DNA of 64,000 nt from contig NZ_BILX01000004.1 in NCBI RefSeq assembly GCF_004000785.1, forward strand, positions 159,497 through 223,496, read 5' to 3'. The notes beneath the pieces are model-generated. The model made no database searches, was not told where the DNA came from, and saw only the letters and a program-made list of their open reading frames with translations. This document shows, piece by piece, positions 1 to 7,855 of the stretch (position 1 is its first letter; every line of letters starts with the position of its first letter). A program made the translations under genes and the position numbers. This DNA comes from Paenibacillus ehimensis NBRC 15659 (lineage in GTDB: Bacteria > Bacillota > Bacilli > Paenibacillales > NBRC-103111).

Positions 1-657
1 GAGCAATTGGTGAAGCCGAGTCCGTTTCGCGGGAACTTGTTCCTGGAGCCGCTGATCTCGCTTCGTTTGGCTTCCCGCAGCTTCACCTTTTGGCTGCTGG
101 CGGGCACGTTCTTTTTCTGCGGCTTCACGACGAACGGGTTAATCGGGACGCATCTGATCCCCGCCTGCGGCGATTTCGATATTTCGATGGTAACCGGTGC
201 CGGACTGCTCGCGCTGATGGGCGTTTTTGATCTGATCGGCACCACGTTGTCCGGCTGGCTTTCCGACCGCTTCGACAACCGGTGGCTTCTGTTCTGGTAT
301 TACGCACTCCGGGGTCTTTCGCTTATTTACTTGCCGCAGGCCTTGGGGCTGGGTCCGACGCATCTGCTTGTGTTCGCCGTATTTTACGGCCTCGATTGGA
401 TCGCGACCGTCCCGCCGACGGTGAAGCTTACGACGGATGCTTTCGGTAAAGAACGCGCAGGCATGATTTTCGGCTGGGTTGTGGTCGCCCACCAGATCGG
501 CGCGTCGACGGCCGCTTATTCGGCGGGTGTTTTGCGCGATTGGCTGGGCAGCTATACGCTGACGTTTATGTTGGCGGGCGTGACCTGCTTCATCGCCGCT
601 TTCATGTCCGTCAGGATTCAAGCCGCCGGCCGGCGGAACGTCGCTGCGGCCGGCTGA
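1..657 (+). CDS. MFS transporter, C-terminal part (gene starts upstream)
   Basis: The reading frame is open from the first base, so the N-terminal half of the protein lies outside the window. The 218 visible residues contain about six hydrophobic segments, which matches the second half of a 12-helix major facilitator transporter. The motif DLIGTTLSGWLSDRFDNR near residue 80 is the cytoplasmic loop (GxLxDR type) seen between helices in this superfamily. The style resembles oxalate/formate or monocarboxylate MFS carriers, but the substrate cannot be read from this fragment. A PadR regulator gene converges on it 43 bases downstream. Confidence 0.85.
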   Translation, partial: EQLVKPSPFRGNLFLEPLISLRLASRSFTFWLLAGTFFFCGFTTNGLIGTHLIPACGDFDISMVTGAGLLALMGVFDLIGTTLSGWLSDRFDNRWLLFWYYALRGLSLIYLPQALGLGPTHLLVFAVFYGLDWIATVPPTVKLTTDAFGKERAGMIFGWVVVAHQIGASTAAYSAGVLRDWLGSYTLTFMLAGVTCFIAAFMSVRIQAAGRRNVAAAG

Positions 658-700
658 CGATGCTGCCGCCGGTGTAAACGCCGGGCACAGCAAGTCCGGT

Positions 701-1258
701 TCAGAGCAGCAAGCCTTGCTCCAATTTGCCGACCATGGTTTCGATCCATTGCAGTTCGGCTTCCAGCCGCGCCGAGAAGAGCCGTAAATTTTCGCTTAAA
801 TAATGCGGAGAATTGGCGGGAAAAAGGTTGAAATCCGCGGTCGCTTTATAGCTCTCGATATCGGCGCGGAGCAGGTTGATCCGATGGCGGAAGGCGCCGA
901 GCAGATGATCCTTGGAAATGCGGCTCATGAACATCAGCGCGATGTGGAACGAATCGAACCCCGGCTTGTATTCCCATATGGCCTTATCCAGCAGCCGTTC
1001 GAATTCCTGCCTTCCCTTATCGGTTAATTGATAAGCGATTCGGGCAGGTCCTTTTTTATTTTCGATGGTTTTCTCGGAAGTGGTCGTTTCCACAAGCCCT
1101 TCGGAAGCCATTTTATTCAGCGCAAAATAAATGGACCCGTACGCGATGTTCGCCCACTTGTCGGCATGCCAAACTTCCAGTTCCTTGCGTACGTCGTAGC
1201 CGTGAATCGGTTGACGTTTAAGCAGAACGCCCAGAATGAGCAGACGGGTTGACGACAT
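701..1258 (-). CDS. PadR family transcriptional regulator
   Basis: A 185-residue DNA-binding repressor of the PadR type. Residues 1-80 form the winged helix-turn-helix (segments IHGYDVRKELEVW and YGSIYFALNKMASEGLVE), followed by a helical C-terminal dimerisation part of the Vir_act_alpha_C kind. I start it at the ATG at 1258 because GGAGG lies eight bases upstream; the frame is open further to 1330 but without a ribosome binding site. PadR proteins usually control an adjacent transporter or stress gene. The convergent MFS gene is a possible target but is not shown to be one. Confidence 0.88.
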   Translation of the reverse strand: MSSTRLLILGVLLKRQPIHGYDVRKELEVWHADKWANIAYGSIYFALNKMASEGLVETTTSEKTIENKKGPARIAYQLTDKGRQEFERLLDKAIWEYKPGFDSFHIALMFMSRISKDHLLGAFRHRINLLRADIESYKATADFNLFPANSPHYLSENLRLFSARLEAELQWIETMVGKLEQGLLL

Positions 1259-1643
1259 GATGTTTCCCTCCGGAATGGATATGGTTGAACTATACTTATT
1301 AATCATATTGCAAAAATCACCATTATGCAAAAATTTTCCAAACTTGAATCCTTGAAGGCCGGAGCGCGTTCATAGGCAGGCATTCGCTGGAGGGGGCGGC
1401 ATCGAAGGCCGAAAATCCGCTTGGCTACGCAGTGGCGAGAGAAAAAGAGATCGCGGGACTTGGAAGCGCTTTACAAGGAGGCGGCACGGCGAGACGATCG
1501 TTTGGGATGCGGGAGCAGTGGCATATTCCGGGGCAGTTTTGGCTGGCCGTCGGTCAATTTATAGACGCAAGTGCTGCCCCCTCAAGGGCGGCTGACGCTT
1601 GTTCGGCGCGGTGCGGAGGGAGCAGCCTTTTGTTTTTGCGACC
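1259..1643. other. Intergenic region, promoter of the PadR gene
   Basis: No coding region could be supported. On the minus strand a TTGCAT, 17-base spacer, TATGAT arrangement around 1289-1319 is a plausible sigma-A promoter for the PadR gene. The sequence TTTTTGCA occurs twice there, 16 bases apart, and may be part of an operator. The rest (about 1340-1643) shows nothing recognisable apart from a weak GCCC/GGGC hairpin near 1580. Confidence 0.45.
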
Positions 1644-2945
1644 TTATCGTTTGATGCCGTGCCGCTTCTCCAGATGCTCCGCGTGGGTGCGCAAATACGA
1701 GTGCGGCCCGAAAAACTTGTCGTAATAGTCCAAATCGAGATGATGCGTCTGCAAATACATCAGCGAGTACACGGAGGGCACCGTCGCCGGGAATTTGCCG
1801 AACGTGTCGTACACATACTGCGCGATATGCGCCACGGCAGCCCGGAACTGCTCATCGTGCGCCTGCGCGCTGCTTCTTACTTTGCGCGGGTCTTTCCACG
1901 GGCCCGGCGTGTCCGGATGGAACGGGCCGTTCGGGCCGAACTTTCGCTCGCAGAACGCGTCGACGGCGGTGCGCATGTCTTTGAAGTGAGGCGGCGTGTA
2001 CGAGACGAATACGCCTTCGAGCCCGGTCGGATTCGGCAGCGGCCAGCGCTCGTCCGTATCGTACCGGAAGCCGAGTCCGGGCACCTCAGGGTCGCCGCTT
2101 GCGCCCAGCACCGTCAGCCGGTCGATGCCGTCGAACATCCAGCCACCAAGCCCAAGCGCCTGCTGCATCAGCATGCCCGCATAGGTGGCCGTAGACAATT
2201 CGGCCGACAATTCGGCCAGCGAATATTGGTCAAGGAACGTCAGGGGCAGCGGATTTTCCACGTCGATGATATCGGCAAATTTCTCGAGTCCCGGGATTTT
2301 CCGATTGTTGACGTCGTCGTAGATGCTCAGCCCGTTCTGCACGTAGAAGCACAGATTGGCAATCGTATGCTGCGCCAGATCGCCGACGGGAAACGCGAGG
2401 AACGTGCCGGGCCGGTTGGCGACCCAGGAATTGTGTCCCTCCATGTATGGCTCGTAGTTCGGAATGTGCAACCGCTTGTCCGAAATTTTGCGGATGCGCT
2501 TTTTGTACTTGTCGATGAGCTCGGCGATGCTGTGTCTGCCGTCTTCGTTACGCTCCGCTTCCGGCTTGGCGTCTCTCGTCTGGAAAATATACGTTCCCGT
2601 ATCGTCCGTGAAAAAAATTTCCGACGTATGGAAGCCGGCGGCCGAAGGGAACGTCCTTCCCGAAGCCGATCCGGAATAATTGGACAAATGCGGCTTATAC
2701 CGGTCGTGCCGGGTGACGGAATGGTGCCATCCGGTGACGCCCCCGACCGCAAGCAATATGAGCAGCTTTTCAAGATTGTCGAGCGGCAGCGGCTCGTGCC
2801 CGGATTTATAGGCGAGCGATCCGTCCGGAATTTCCGCTCCCCGGAAAAAACGCCGGGAACGGCGGCCGAACAGCGCTTCGACCAAGGGAAACTCGGCGAT
2901 TTCCTTTAACCATTGCTCGTCGATTTCGATGTTGTCCAGCGACAT
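1644..2945 (-). CDS. Nitroreductase-fold (SagB-like) protein of unknown role
   Basis: A 433-residue protein that resembles the nitroreductase/SagB flavoprotein fold. Near the N-terminus FGRRSRRFFRG is the typical RRSxRxF opening. Around residue 105 SGRTFPSAAGFHTSEIFF matches the R-PSAGG-h-E segment that binds FMN, and around residue 240 the STATYAGMLMQQALGLGG stretch matches the helix that closes the flavin site. It is longer than ordinary nitroreductases (about 200 residues). The start at 2945 has GGAGGGATT just upstream; the longer open frame lacks such a site. There is no YcaO, leader-peptide or other TOMM gene beside it, so a role in peptide modification is not supported. Confidence 0.7.
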   Translation of the reverse strand: MSLDNIEIDEQWLKEIAEFPLVEALFGRRSRRFFRGAEIPDGSLAYKSGHEPLPLDNLEKLLILLAVGGVTGWHHSVTRHDRYKPHLSNYSGSASGRTFPSAAGFHTSEIFFTDDTGTYIFQTRDAKPEAERNEDGRHSIAELIDKYKKRIRKISDKRLHIPNYEPYMEGHNSWVANRPGTFLAFPVGDLAQHTIANLCFYVQNGLSIYDDVNNRKIPGLEKFADIIDVENPLPLTFLDQYSLAELSAELSTATYAGMLMQQALGLGGWMFDGIDRLTVLGASGDPEVPGLGFRYDTDERWPLPNPTGLEGVFVSYTPPHFKDMRTAVDAFCERKFGPNGPFHPDTPGPWKDPRKVRSSAQAHDEQFRAAVAHIAQYVYDTFGKFPATVPSVYSLMYLQTHHLDLDYYDKFFGPHSYLRTHAEHLEKRHGIKR

Positions 2946-3195
2946 GCTAATCCCTCCGCAGCAGATGAAATAAATGCGATCATAAAAAAAGATATCCATA
3001 GTACCAGGCGCCGAAAGCGGAACAAGCTTCGAAGGCATAGCACGATGATATCTCTCCAGTGGACTGGTCGATGATTAATAATTACGATGGAAATACTCGG
3101 AATATGAATCATATGTATCATAATCCGGGCTTGTTTTCGTTGTCAATGCCAAATTTGTCATATAAACTTTCACGGCAAAGGCGGACTAAAAAGCA

Positions 3196-3215
3196 GCCGC
3201 TTTCTCGGAAGCGGC
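3196..3215 (-). terminator. Intrinsic terminator after the membrane protein gene
   Basis: GCCGCTT and AAGCGGC pair perfectly over a six-base loop. Read on the minus strand the hairpin is followed by CTGCTTTTT, 22 bases after the stop codon of the gene at 3238-3924. Confidence 0.8.
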
Positions 3216-3237
3216 GTTTCTTCGACGTTGCGGGCGG

Positions 3238-3924
3238 TTAAAAGCTTATTTTTTCGACAAAATCAAAAACGATAGAGCAGATGAACAGCGCGGTCAGGAG
3301 GACAACGAAAAGCAGGTAAAGCATCGTGCTTCGTTTCAAAGCGGACGGCGAAACCCCAGAAGCCTGCGCGTAGTGAGCGGCCGTTAGGCCGGACAGAAGG
3401 CCCATCATGAGGAACCACGGTTCGTAAACCAGGAGATCCCATAAAGCCATGTCGTGCAAATCCATGTCGATCCAGTACTGCTCCGGCAGATGGATATCGA
3501 TGACACTGGCCAGAAAAAGGGCTCTCGTCACGATGCCGGCCGCTCCATGCGCAAGCAAGAACGCCGTGCAGAGAAGCGTGGGGATTAAAACAACCGCTCG
3601 GGGGATCGGTTTCCCCGCAATCCACGGCATCCATGCCGGGACGATTCGTCCCCATGGCTTGACGAGTCCAAGCAGGATAAATCCGCAAATGAGAATCAAT
3701 ACGCCCATAATGTAGCTTGCCATATACAACCCCGTTTCAGGGCTTCTGGGTTGACCCGACAAGCCTATAGTTCCGCCGGCCGCTTGATAGAACCGGACGA
3801 ACACCGCATAGAGGAACGCCCAAACGCAGCCGGCGTAAGCAGGCCATACCGATCTCTTGGTGAAGCTCTCGAAGGCGCTCCATCTTGGGGATGACGTCAT
3901 GTCATTCATTGTGATTTGCTGCAT
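3238..3924 (-). CDS. Multi-pass membrane protein, possibly DUF3995-like
   Basis: A 228-residue integral membrane protein with about five hydrophobic segments. The stretch FVRFYQAAGGTIGL near residue 45 resembles the RFYwAxGGTxGL signature that I associate with DUF3995 proteins, whose function is unknown; this family match is from memory and uncertain. The ATG at 3924 follows AAAGGAG at a spacing of nine bases. A terminator follows directly, so it is probably monocistronic. It is divergent from the peptide operon that begins at 4178. Confidence 0.75.
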   Translation of the reverse strand: MQQITMNDMTSSPRWSAFESFTKRSVWPAYAGCVWAFLYAVFVRFYQAAGGTIGLSGQPRSPETGLYMASYIMGVLILICGFILLGLVKPWGRIVPAWMPWIAGKPIPRAVVLIPTLLCTAFLLAHGAAGIVTRALFLASVIDIHLPEQYWIDMDLHDMALWDLLVYEPWFLMMGLLSGLTAAHYAQASGVSPSALKRSTMLYLLFVVLLTALFICSIVFDFVEKISF

Positions 3925-4177
3925 GGTTGCAGGCTCCTTTCTTCTTCGGCCAGGCGTATGCTAAGGCTTCCCGGCCCGCGAATCTCAGATCTTTCGATGG
4001 CGACATCTTGATGATACATCGGAGAAACCGGTTTGTGACGCGTCTGCAGATCTGTTCGCCGACAGGTCCGAAGGTCCGTTTTACGAACGGGAAAATGGGG
4101 GAGCGATTCTGACCGCAGCAATGCGGGGGGGAGTCCGTTTCAAGCAAAAGAGGAATGATCGGGGTGTTAAAATGATA
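3925..4177. other. Intergenic region, no gene seen
   Basis: Short overlapping open frames exist on both strands here, but none has a ribosome binding site or a recognisable product. The region presumably holds the promoter of the minus-strand membrane protein gene. I see no clear hexamers there. Confidence 0.4.
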
Positions 4178-4207
4178 TTGACCGGAAGTTGACAGCTGTG
4201 CTAGTAT
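4178..4207 (+). promoter_or_regulatory. Sigma-A promoter of the peptide operon leader
   Basis: TTGACC at 4178-4183 and TAGTAT at 4202-4207 are separated by 18 bases, and TGC precedes the -10 (extended -10 element). Transcription would start near 4214, about 135 bases before the first gene. No other plus-strand gene lies upstream. Confidence 0.7.
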
Positions 4208-4266
4208 GGATTTCAAAATAACCGACTAAATCGATTGGAATTTAAAAAAAGCGACCGGACCACCGG

Positions 4267-4308
4267 AGATGTAGTTTGCGCCCATAGGGCGAGCTGCATC
4301 TTTTTTTT
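4267..4308 (+). terminator. Intrinsic terminator inside the operon leader
   Basis: AGATG-AG at 4267-4274 pairs with CT-CATCT at 4294-4301, and CGCCC (4279-4283) pairs with GGGCG (4287-4291) at the top. Eight T residues follow immediately. It sits after the promoter at 4178-4207 and before the ribosome binding site at 4336, with no upstream plus-strand gene to terminate. It is therefore either an attenuator/riboswitch terminator for the operon or the end of a roughly 90-base small RNA. A small CCGG-ACCA-CCGG hairpin precedes it. Confidence 0.75.
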
Positions 4309-4347
4309 GTGCTTTTTTTGTTCTCGAGATGTCTTGGAGGCGATGGA

Positions 4348-5346
4348 ATGACAACGGCGGGTTCGCTTGTGGATGTACCCGGCACGAAGGTGGGACATGC
4401 GCATGATCCCCGGGCATGGACGGGCTGCACGGCCATTGTATGGGAGAAAGGCGCGCTGTGCAGCATCGATGTGCGCGGCTCGGCGCCCGGCACGCGGGAG
4501 ACCGATTTGCTGGACCCTACCTGCCTGGTGGACCGCGTGCACGCAGTCTGCCTTAGCGGAGGCTCAGGCTTCGGCCTGGACGCGGCGACGGGCGTAGCCG
4601 CCTATTTGGAGGAGCGGGGCATCGGCGCCGACGTCGGCTATGGCATCGTGCCGATCGTCCCGGCCGCCGTGCTGTTCGATTTGTCCGTCGGCGATCCGAA
4701 AGTCCGGCCCGACAAGGCGATGGGCTATGCGGCGGCGAGCCGCGCCACGGACGCTCCGGTACAGGAGGGCAATGTCGGCGCAGGCTGCGGCGCTTCCGTC
4801 GGGAAGATCGGCGGATTCGCCAAAGCGATGAAGTCCGGACTCGGCTCGGCCTCCGTACGGCTGCCCGGCGGGCTGGTGATCGGGGCAGTCGTCGCCGTGA
4901 ACGCGCTTGGCGAAGTACGGGACCCCGCGACCCGCGAAGTGTTGGCTGGACCGCTGAATCCGGATGGCCTTCTGGAGGACAGCCATGAGCTGCTGATCCG
5001 CCAGCCCTTCTCGTTCACCGGGGTGCCGAAGGGCACCAACACGACGCTGGCCGTCGTCGCGAGCAACGCGAATTTGACGAAAGCCGAGCTCAAGAAGGTG
5101 GCCGAGATGACGCACGACGGATTCGCCCGCACGATTTATCCGGTACATACGATGTACGACGGCGATGCCGTATTCGCCGCTTCGACCGGCGGGGTGGACG
5201 CTTCGGTCGACGTCGTCGGCGCGGTGTCGGCACAGGTGGTGGCGGAAGCGATCGCGCGCGCCGTCCGGTCGGCGGAGAGCGGAGGCGGCTTGCCGGCGCA
5301 CCGCGATCTTAAAAACGTACGGCAGGGAGACGGAAGCAAGCCATGA
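4348..5346 (+). CDS. P1 family (DmpA/BapA type) peptidase
   Basis: A 332-residue N-terminal-nucleophile aminopeptidase of MEROPS family S58/P1. These enzymes cut themselves into two chains and release N-terminal residues from small peptides or beta-peptides. Visible family features are the opening DVPGTKVGHAHD, the glycine-rich LSGGSGFGLDAA near residue 70, VGAGCGASVGK near 150, the NTTLAVVASNA segment near 232 that holds the expected cleavage/nucleophile region, and HTMYDGDAVFAAS near 270. The ATG at 4348 has GGAGG seven bases upstream. It is the first gene of the peptide operon and its TGA overlaps the next ATG. Confidence 0.88.
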   Translation: MTTAGSLVDVPGTKVGHAHDPRAWTGCTAIVWEKGALCSIDVRGSAPGTRETDLLDPTCLVDRVHAVCLSGGSGFGLDAATGVAAYLEERGIGADVGYGIVPIVPAAVLFDLSVGDPKVRPDKAMGYAAASRATDAPVQEGNVGAGCGASVGKIGGFAKAMKSGLGSASVRLPGGLVIGAVVAVNALGEVRDPATREVLAGPLNPDGLLEDSHELLIRQPFSFTGVPKGTNTTLAVVASNANLTKAELKKVAEMTHDGFARTIYPVHTMYDGDAVFAASTGGVDASVDVVGAVSAQVVAEAIARAVRSAESGGGLPAHRDLKNVRQGDGSKP

Positions 5347-7085
5347 CCAATCGAATACCGATCGATAAAATCATCACCGAAAAAAATGTTCCCGTGCCGA
5401 TGCGCGACGGCGTAACGTTATATGCCGATATTTACCGGCCGGATTCATCGGAGCGGCATCCCGTGCTGCTGATGCGGACGCCGTACAATAAGGCCGACGC
5501 ACAGACGATGAATTATGCGCATCCATCTTGGTACGCGCAGCACGGCTATGTCGTGATCGTGCAGGATACCCGCGGGCGGTGGGAATCGGAAGGCGAATTT
5601 CAGCCTTACCGGACGGAGACGGAAGACGGGTACGACACGATCGAATGGGCGGCGGGGCTGCCCTATGCGATCCCGAAAATCGGGATGTACGGCTTCTCGT
5701 ACGCTGCCGCCGTGCAGTGGCTGGCTGCGGTCGGCCGGCCTCCGCATTTGACCTGTATCGCGCCTGCAATGATCGGGTCCGACTCGTATCAAGGGAAAAC
5801 GTACCGCAGCGGCGCGTTCGCCTTGGCCAGCATACAATCGTGGGTGCTGTTCGTCGCACAGGACACCGCTTTGCGGCAGGGCCGGACCGATTGGGCTGCT
5901 GAGCTTGCGGAAAATCTGGCCGGTATCCACGGGGTGTACCGTTCCCTGCCGCTGAAGCGGACGGCGGCGATCCGGGAGGAGCTGGCGCCTTATTATCGGG
6001 AATGGCTGGAGCATCCCGTCCGCGGGCCGTATTGGACAGCCCGCTCGTTGCGGGAGCGATACGGCGCAATTGAAGTGCCGGCGCTGCATGTCGGCGGCTG
6101 GTACGATCTGTTCGTCGACGGCACGATTGAAAACTTTAACGGCGTGCGGGAACAGGGAGCGACGGCTCTGGCGCGGGATAACCAGTACTTGGTCGTGGAG
6201 CCGTGGTACCATATGCCGTGGTCGAGGTACGTGGGGGAGCTTGATTTCGGGCCGGAGGCGGCCAACCGGATCGACCGGCTGCAGCTCGAATGGTTCGCCC
6301 GCTGGCTGAAGGAAGACGCCTCGCAATGGAGCGGCGTCGCTCCGGTACAATATTTTGTCATGGGCGACAACCGCTGGAAGCAGTCGCAACAGTGGCCGCC
6401 GCAACCTGCCGCCGGGACGCCCTTTTATTGGCGCAGCGCGAGCCGGGCCAACTCGGTGAGCGGAGACGGCGCGTTAAGCGCAGAGCCGCCCGAAGCCGAG
6501 CATCCGGACACGTTCGTCTACCATCCGTCGATTCCGGTGCCCGCGCTGGGGGGGCGATCTGGCGCCGTGCCGGAGCTGACGCCGATGGGGCCGAAAAACC
6601 AGCTGCCCGTTGAGGTGCGCAACGACGTCTTGGTTTACACATCGTCGGCGCTTGAGGAAGAGGTGGCCATCGAAGGAAACGTAACGGCCGTCCTGTATGC
6701 GGCGACGACGGCGGAGGACACCGATTTTGTCGTGAAGCTGGTCGACGTTCATCCGGACGGCCGGGCCTACAACGTGGCGGAGGGGATCGTGCGAGCCAGC
6801 TTCCGCCATTCGCTGGAGCATCCGGAGCCGGTAACGCCGGGGCAAATTGTCCGATATGAAATTCCGCTCGGCCCGACGGCGATCGTGTTCCAGAAGCGTC
6901 ATGCGATCCGCGTGGACGTAACCAGCTCGCTGTTCCCGACGTTCGACCGTCATCCGAACCGGTTTATGCCGCCGGGGGAAGCGACGGAGGCGGATTTCGC
7001 GACCGCGACGCAGACGATTTATCACGACCGGCTGCATCCTTCGCACGTGCTGCTGCCGGTCGTCAATACCATAGAGGAGCTTTGA
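5343..7085 (+). CDS. CocE/NonD family (S15-type) serine hydrolase
   Basis: A 580-residue alpha/beta hydrolase of the CocE/NonD and X-Pro dipeptidyl-peptidase family. The nucleophile is probably Ser119 in GFSYAA; the acid is the Asp of GGWYDLFVDG (around residue 250) and the base is the His of EPWYHMPW (around residue 283). The C-terminal 220 residues form the jelly-roll domain of the family (DTDFVVKLVDVHPDG). The start overlaps the previous stop by four bases (ATGA), so translation is likely coupled. With a peptidase before and a peptide importer after, hydrolysis of imported peptides is more likely than a cocaine-esterase type role. Confidence 0.88.
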   Translation: MTNRIPIDKIITEKNVPVPMRDGVTLYADIYRPDSSERHPVLLMRTPYNKADAQTMNYAHPSWYAQHGYVVIVQDTRGRWESEGEFQPYRTETEDGYDTIEWAAGLPYAIPKIGMYGFSYAAAVQWLAAVGRPPHLTCIAPAMIGSDSYQGKTYRSGAFALASIQSWVLFVAQDTALRQGRTDWAAELAENLAGIHGVYRSLPLKRTAAIREELAPYYREWLEHPVRGPYWTARSLRERYGAIEVPALHVGGWYDLFVDGTIENFNGVREQGATALARDNQYLVVEPWYHMPWSRYVGELDFGPEAANRIDRLQLEWFARWLKEDASQWSGVAPVQYFVMGDNRWKQSQQWPPQPAAGTPFYWRSASRANSVSGDGALSAEPPEAEHPDTFVYHPSIPVPALGGRSGAVPELTPMGPKNQLPVEVRNDVLVYTSSALEEEVAIEGNVTAVLYAATTAEDTDFVVKLVDVHPDGRAYNVAEGIVRASFRHSLEHPEPVTPGQIVRYEIPLGPTAIVFQKRHAIRVDVTSSLFPTFDRHPNRFMPPGEATEADFATATQTIYHDRLHPSHVLLPVVNTIEEL

Positions 7086-7105
7086 TCCATCATCGGGAGG
7101 AACGC

Positions 7106-7798
7106 ATGGGCAAATCGTTTGTTTGGTTCGATCTGGGCTATACGCTCGTTTATCAGCAAAGGGAGGAGGTCTACCGGCAGTTTGTGCAGGAGCAAGGGGC
7201 GGACGTTCCGTTAAGCGAAGTGGAACGGGCGTATCACTTGACCGACAAGCTGTTCATGCGGGAATATCCCGGGGCGCTGGGCAAAGAAGCGCAGACGTTT
7301 TTTCCCTGGTATTTGGGTGTCGTGAACTACAGACTTGGCTTTCACTTCGACCTGCACAGGCAGTGCGGGCGTATGCGCGAAATTCAGGGCTTGTCGCAGC
7401 GGAAATGGCTGTCGTTCCCGTATACAAGCACGGTGCTGGAACGGCTCAAAAAGCATGCCGTCGGCGTAGGCCTCATCAGCAATTGGGACGCGACCGCACG
7501 GCACGTGCTGGAGGATAACGGGCTGATCGGCTACTTCGACCACATCGTCATCTCATCCGAGGTCGGCTCGGAGAAGCCGGGCAAAGAAATTTTCCTCTGC
7601 GCTCTGCGGGCGGCGGACGTTTCGCCTGAGGATTGCCTGTACGTCGGGGACAATTATTACGACGATGTCGTCGGCAGCTCCCGGGTCGGCATGGACGCGG
7701 TGCTGATCAACCGGTTCGGCCGGTTCGGGATCGAGGAGCTTGCCCACGAGCCGACGATCGCTTCCATCGAGGCGGTGCCGGACATCGTGAACAGGTAA
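7106..7798 (+). CDS. HAD superfamily hydrolase with altered motif I
   Basis: A 230-residue HAD-like protein. Motif I reads FDLGYTL: the nucleophile Asp is present but the second Asp, the usual general acid/base, is a glycine. Motif II is GLISNWD, motif III GSEKPGKEIF and motif IV YVGDNYYDDVVG, all intact. The ATG at 7106 is preceded by GGGAGG at a spacing of five bases; the longer frame from 7082 has no ribosome binding site. It lies between a hydrolase and an ABC importer in one transcription unit. The substrate is unknown. Confidence 0.85.
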   Translation: MGKSFVWFDLGYTLVYQQREEVYRQFVQEQGADVPLSEVERAYHLTDKLFMREYPGALGKEAQTFFPWYLGVVNYRLGFHFDLHRQCGRMREIQGLSQRKWLSFPYTSTVLERLKKHAVGVGLISNWDATARHVLEDNGLIGYFDHIVISSEVGSEKPGKEIFLCALRAADVSPEDCLYVGDNYYDDVVGSSRVGMDAVLINRFGRFGIEELAHEPTIASIEAVPDIVNR

Positions 7799-7855
7799 AA
7801 AGGTCGGAGTCGCGGTCATCAAAATCAGGCAAGAACGAGCGGGGGGACATGCACA

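Noticed and set aside
1599..2909. Long plus-strand open frame opposite the nitroreductase-like gene (436 codons)
   Set aside because: It is the antisense shadow of a gene with clear flavoprotein motifs, is extremely Arg-rich and has no ribosome binding site.
4178..4347. T-box, guanidine or SAM riboswitch in the peptide-operon leader
   Set aside because: None of the conserved sequence blocks of these classes is present, so I report only an unassigned leader terminator.
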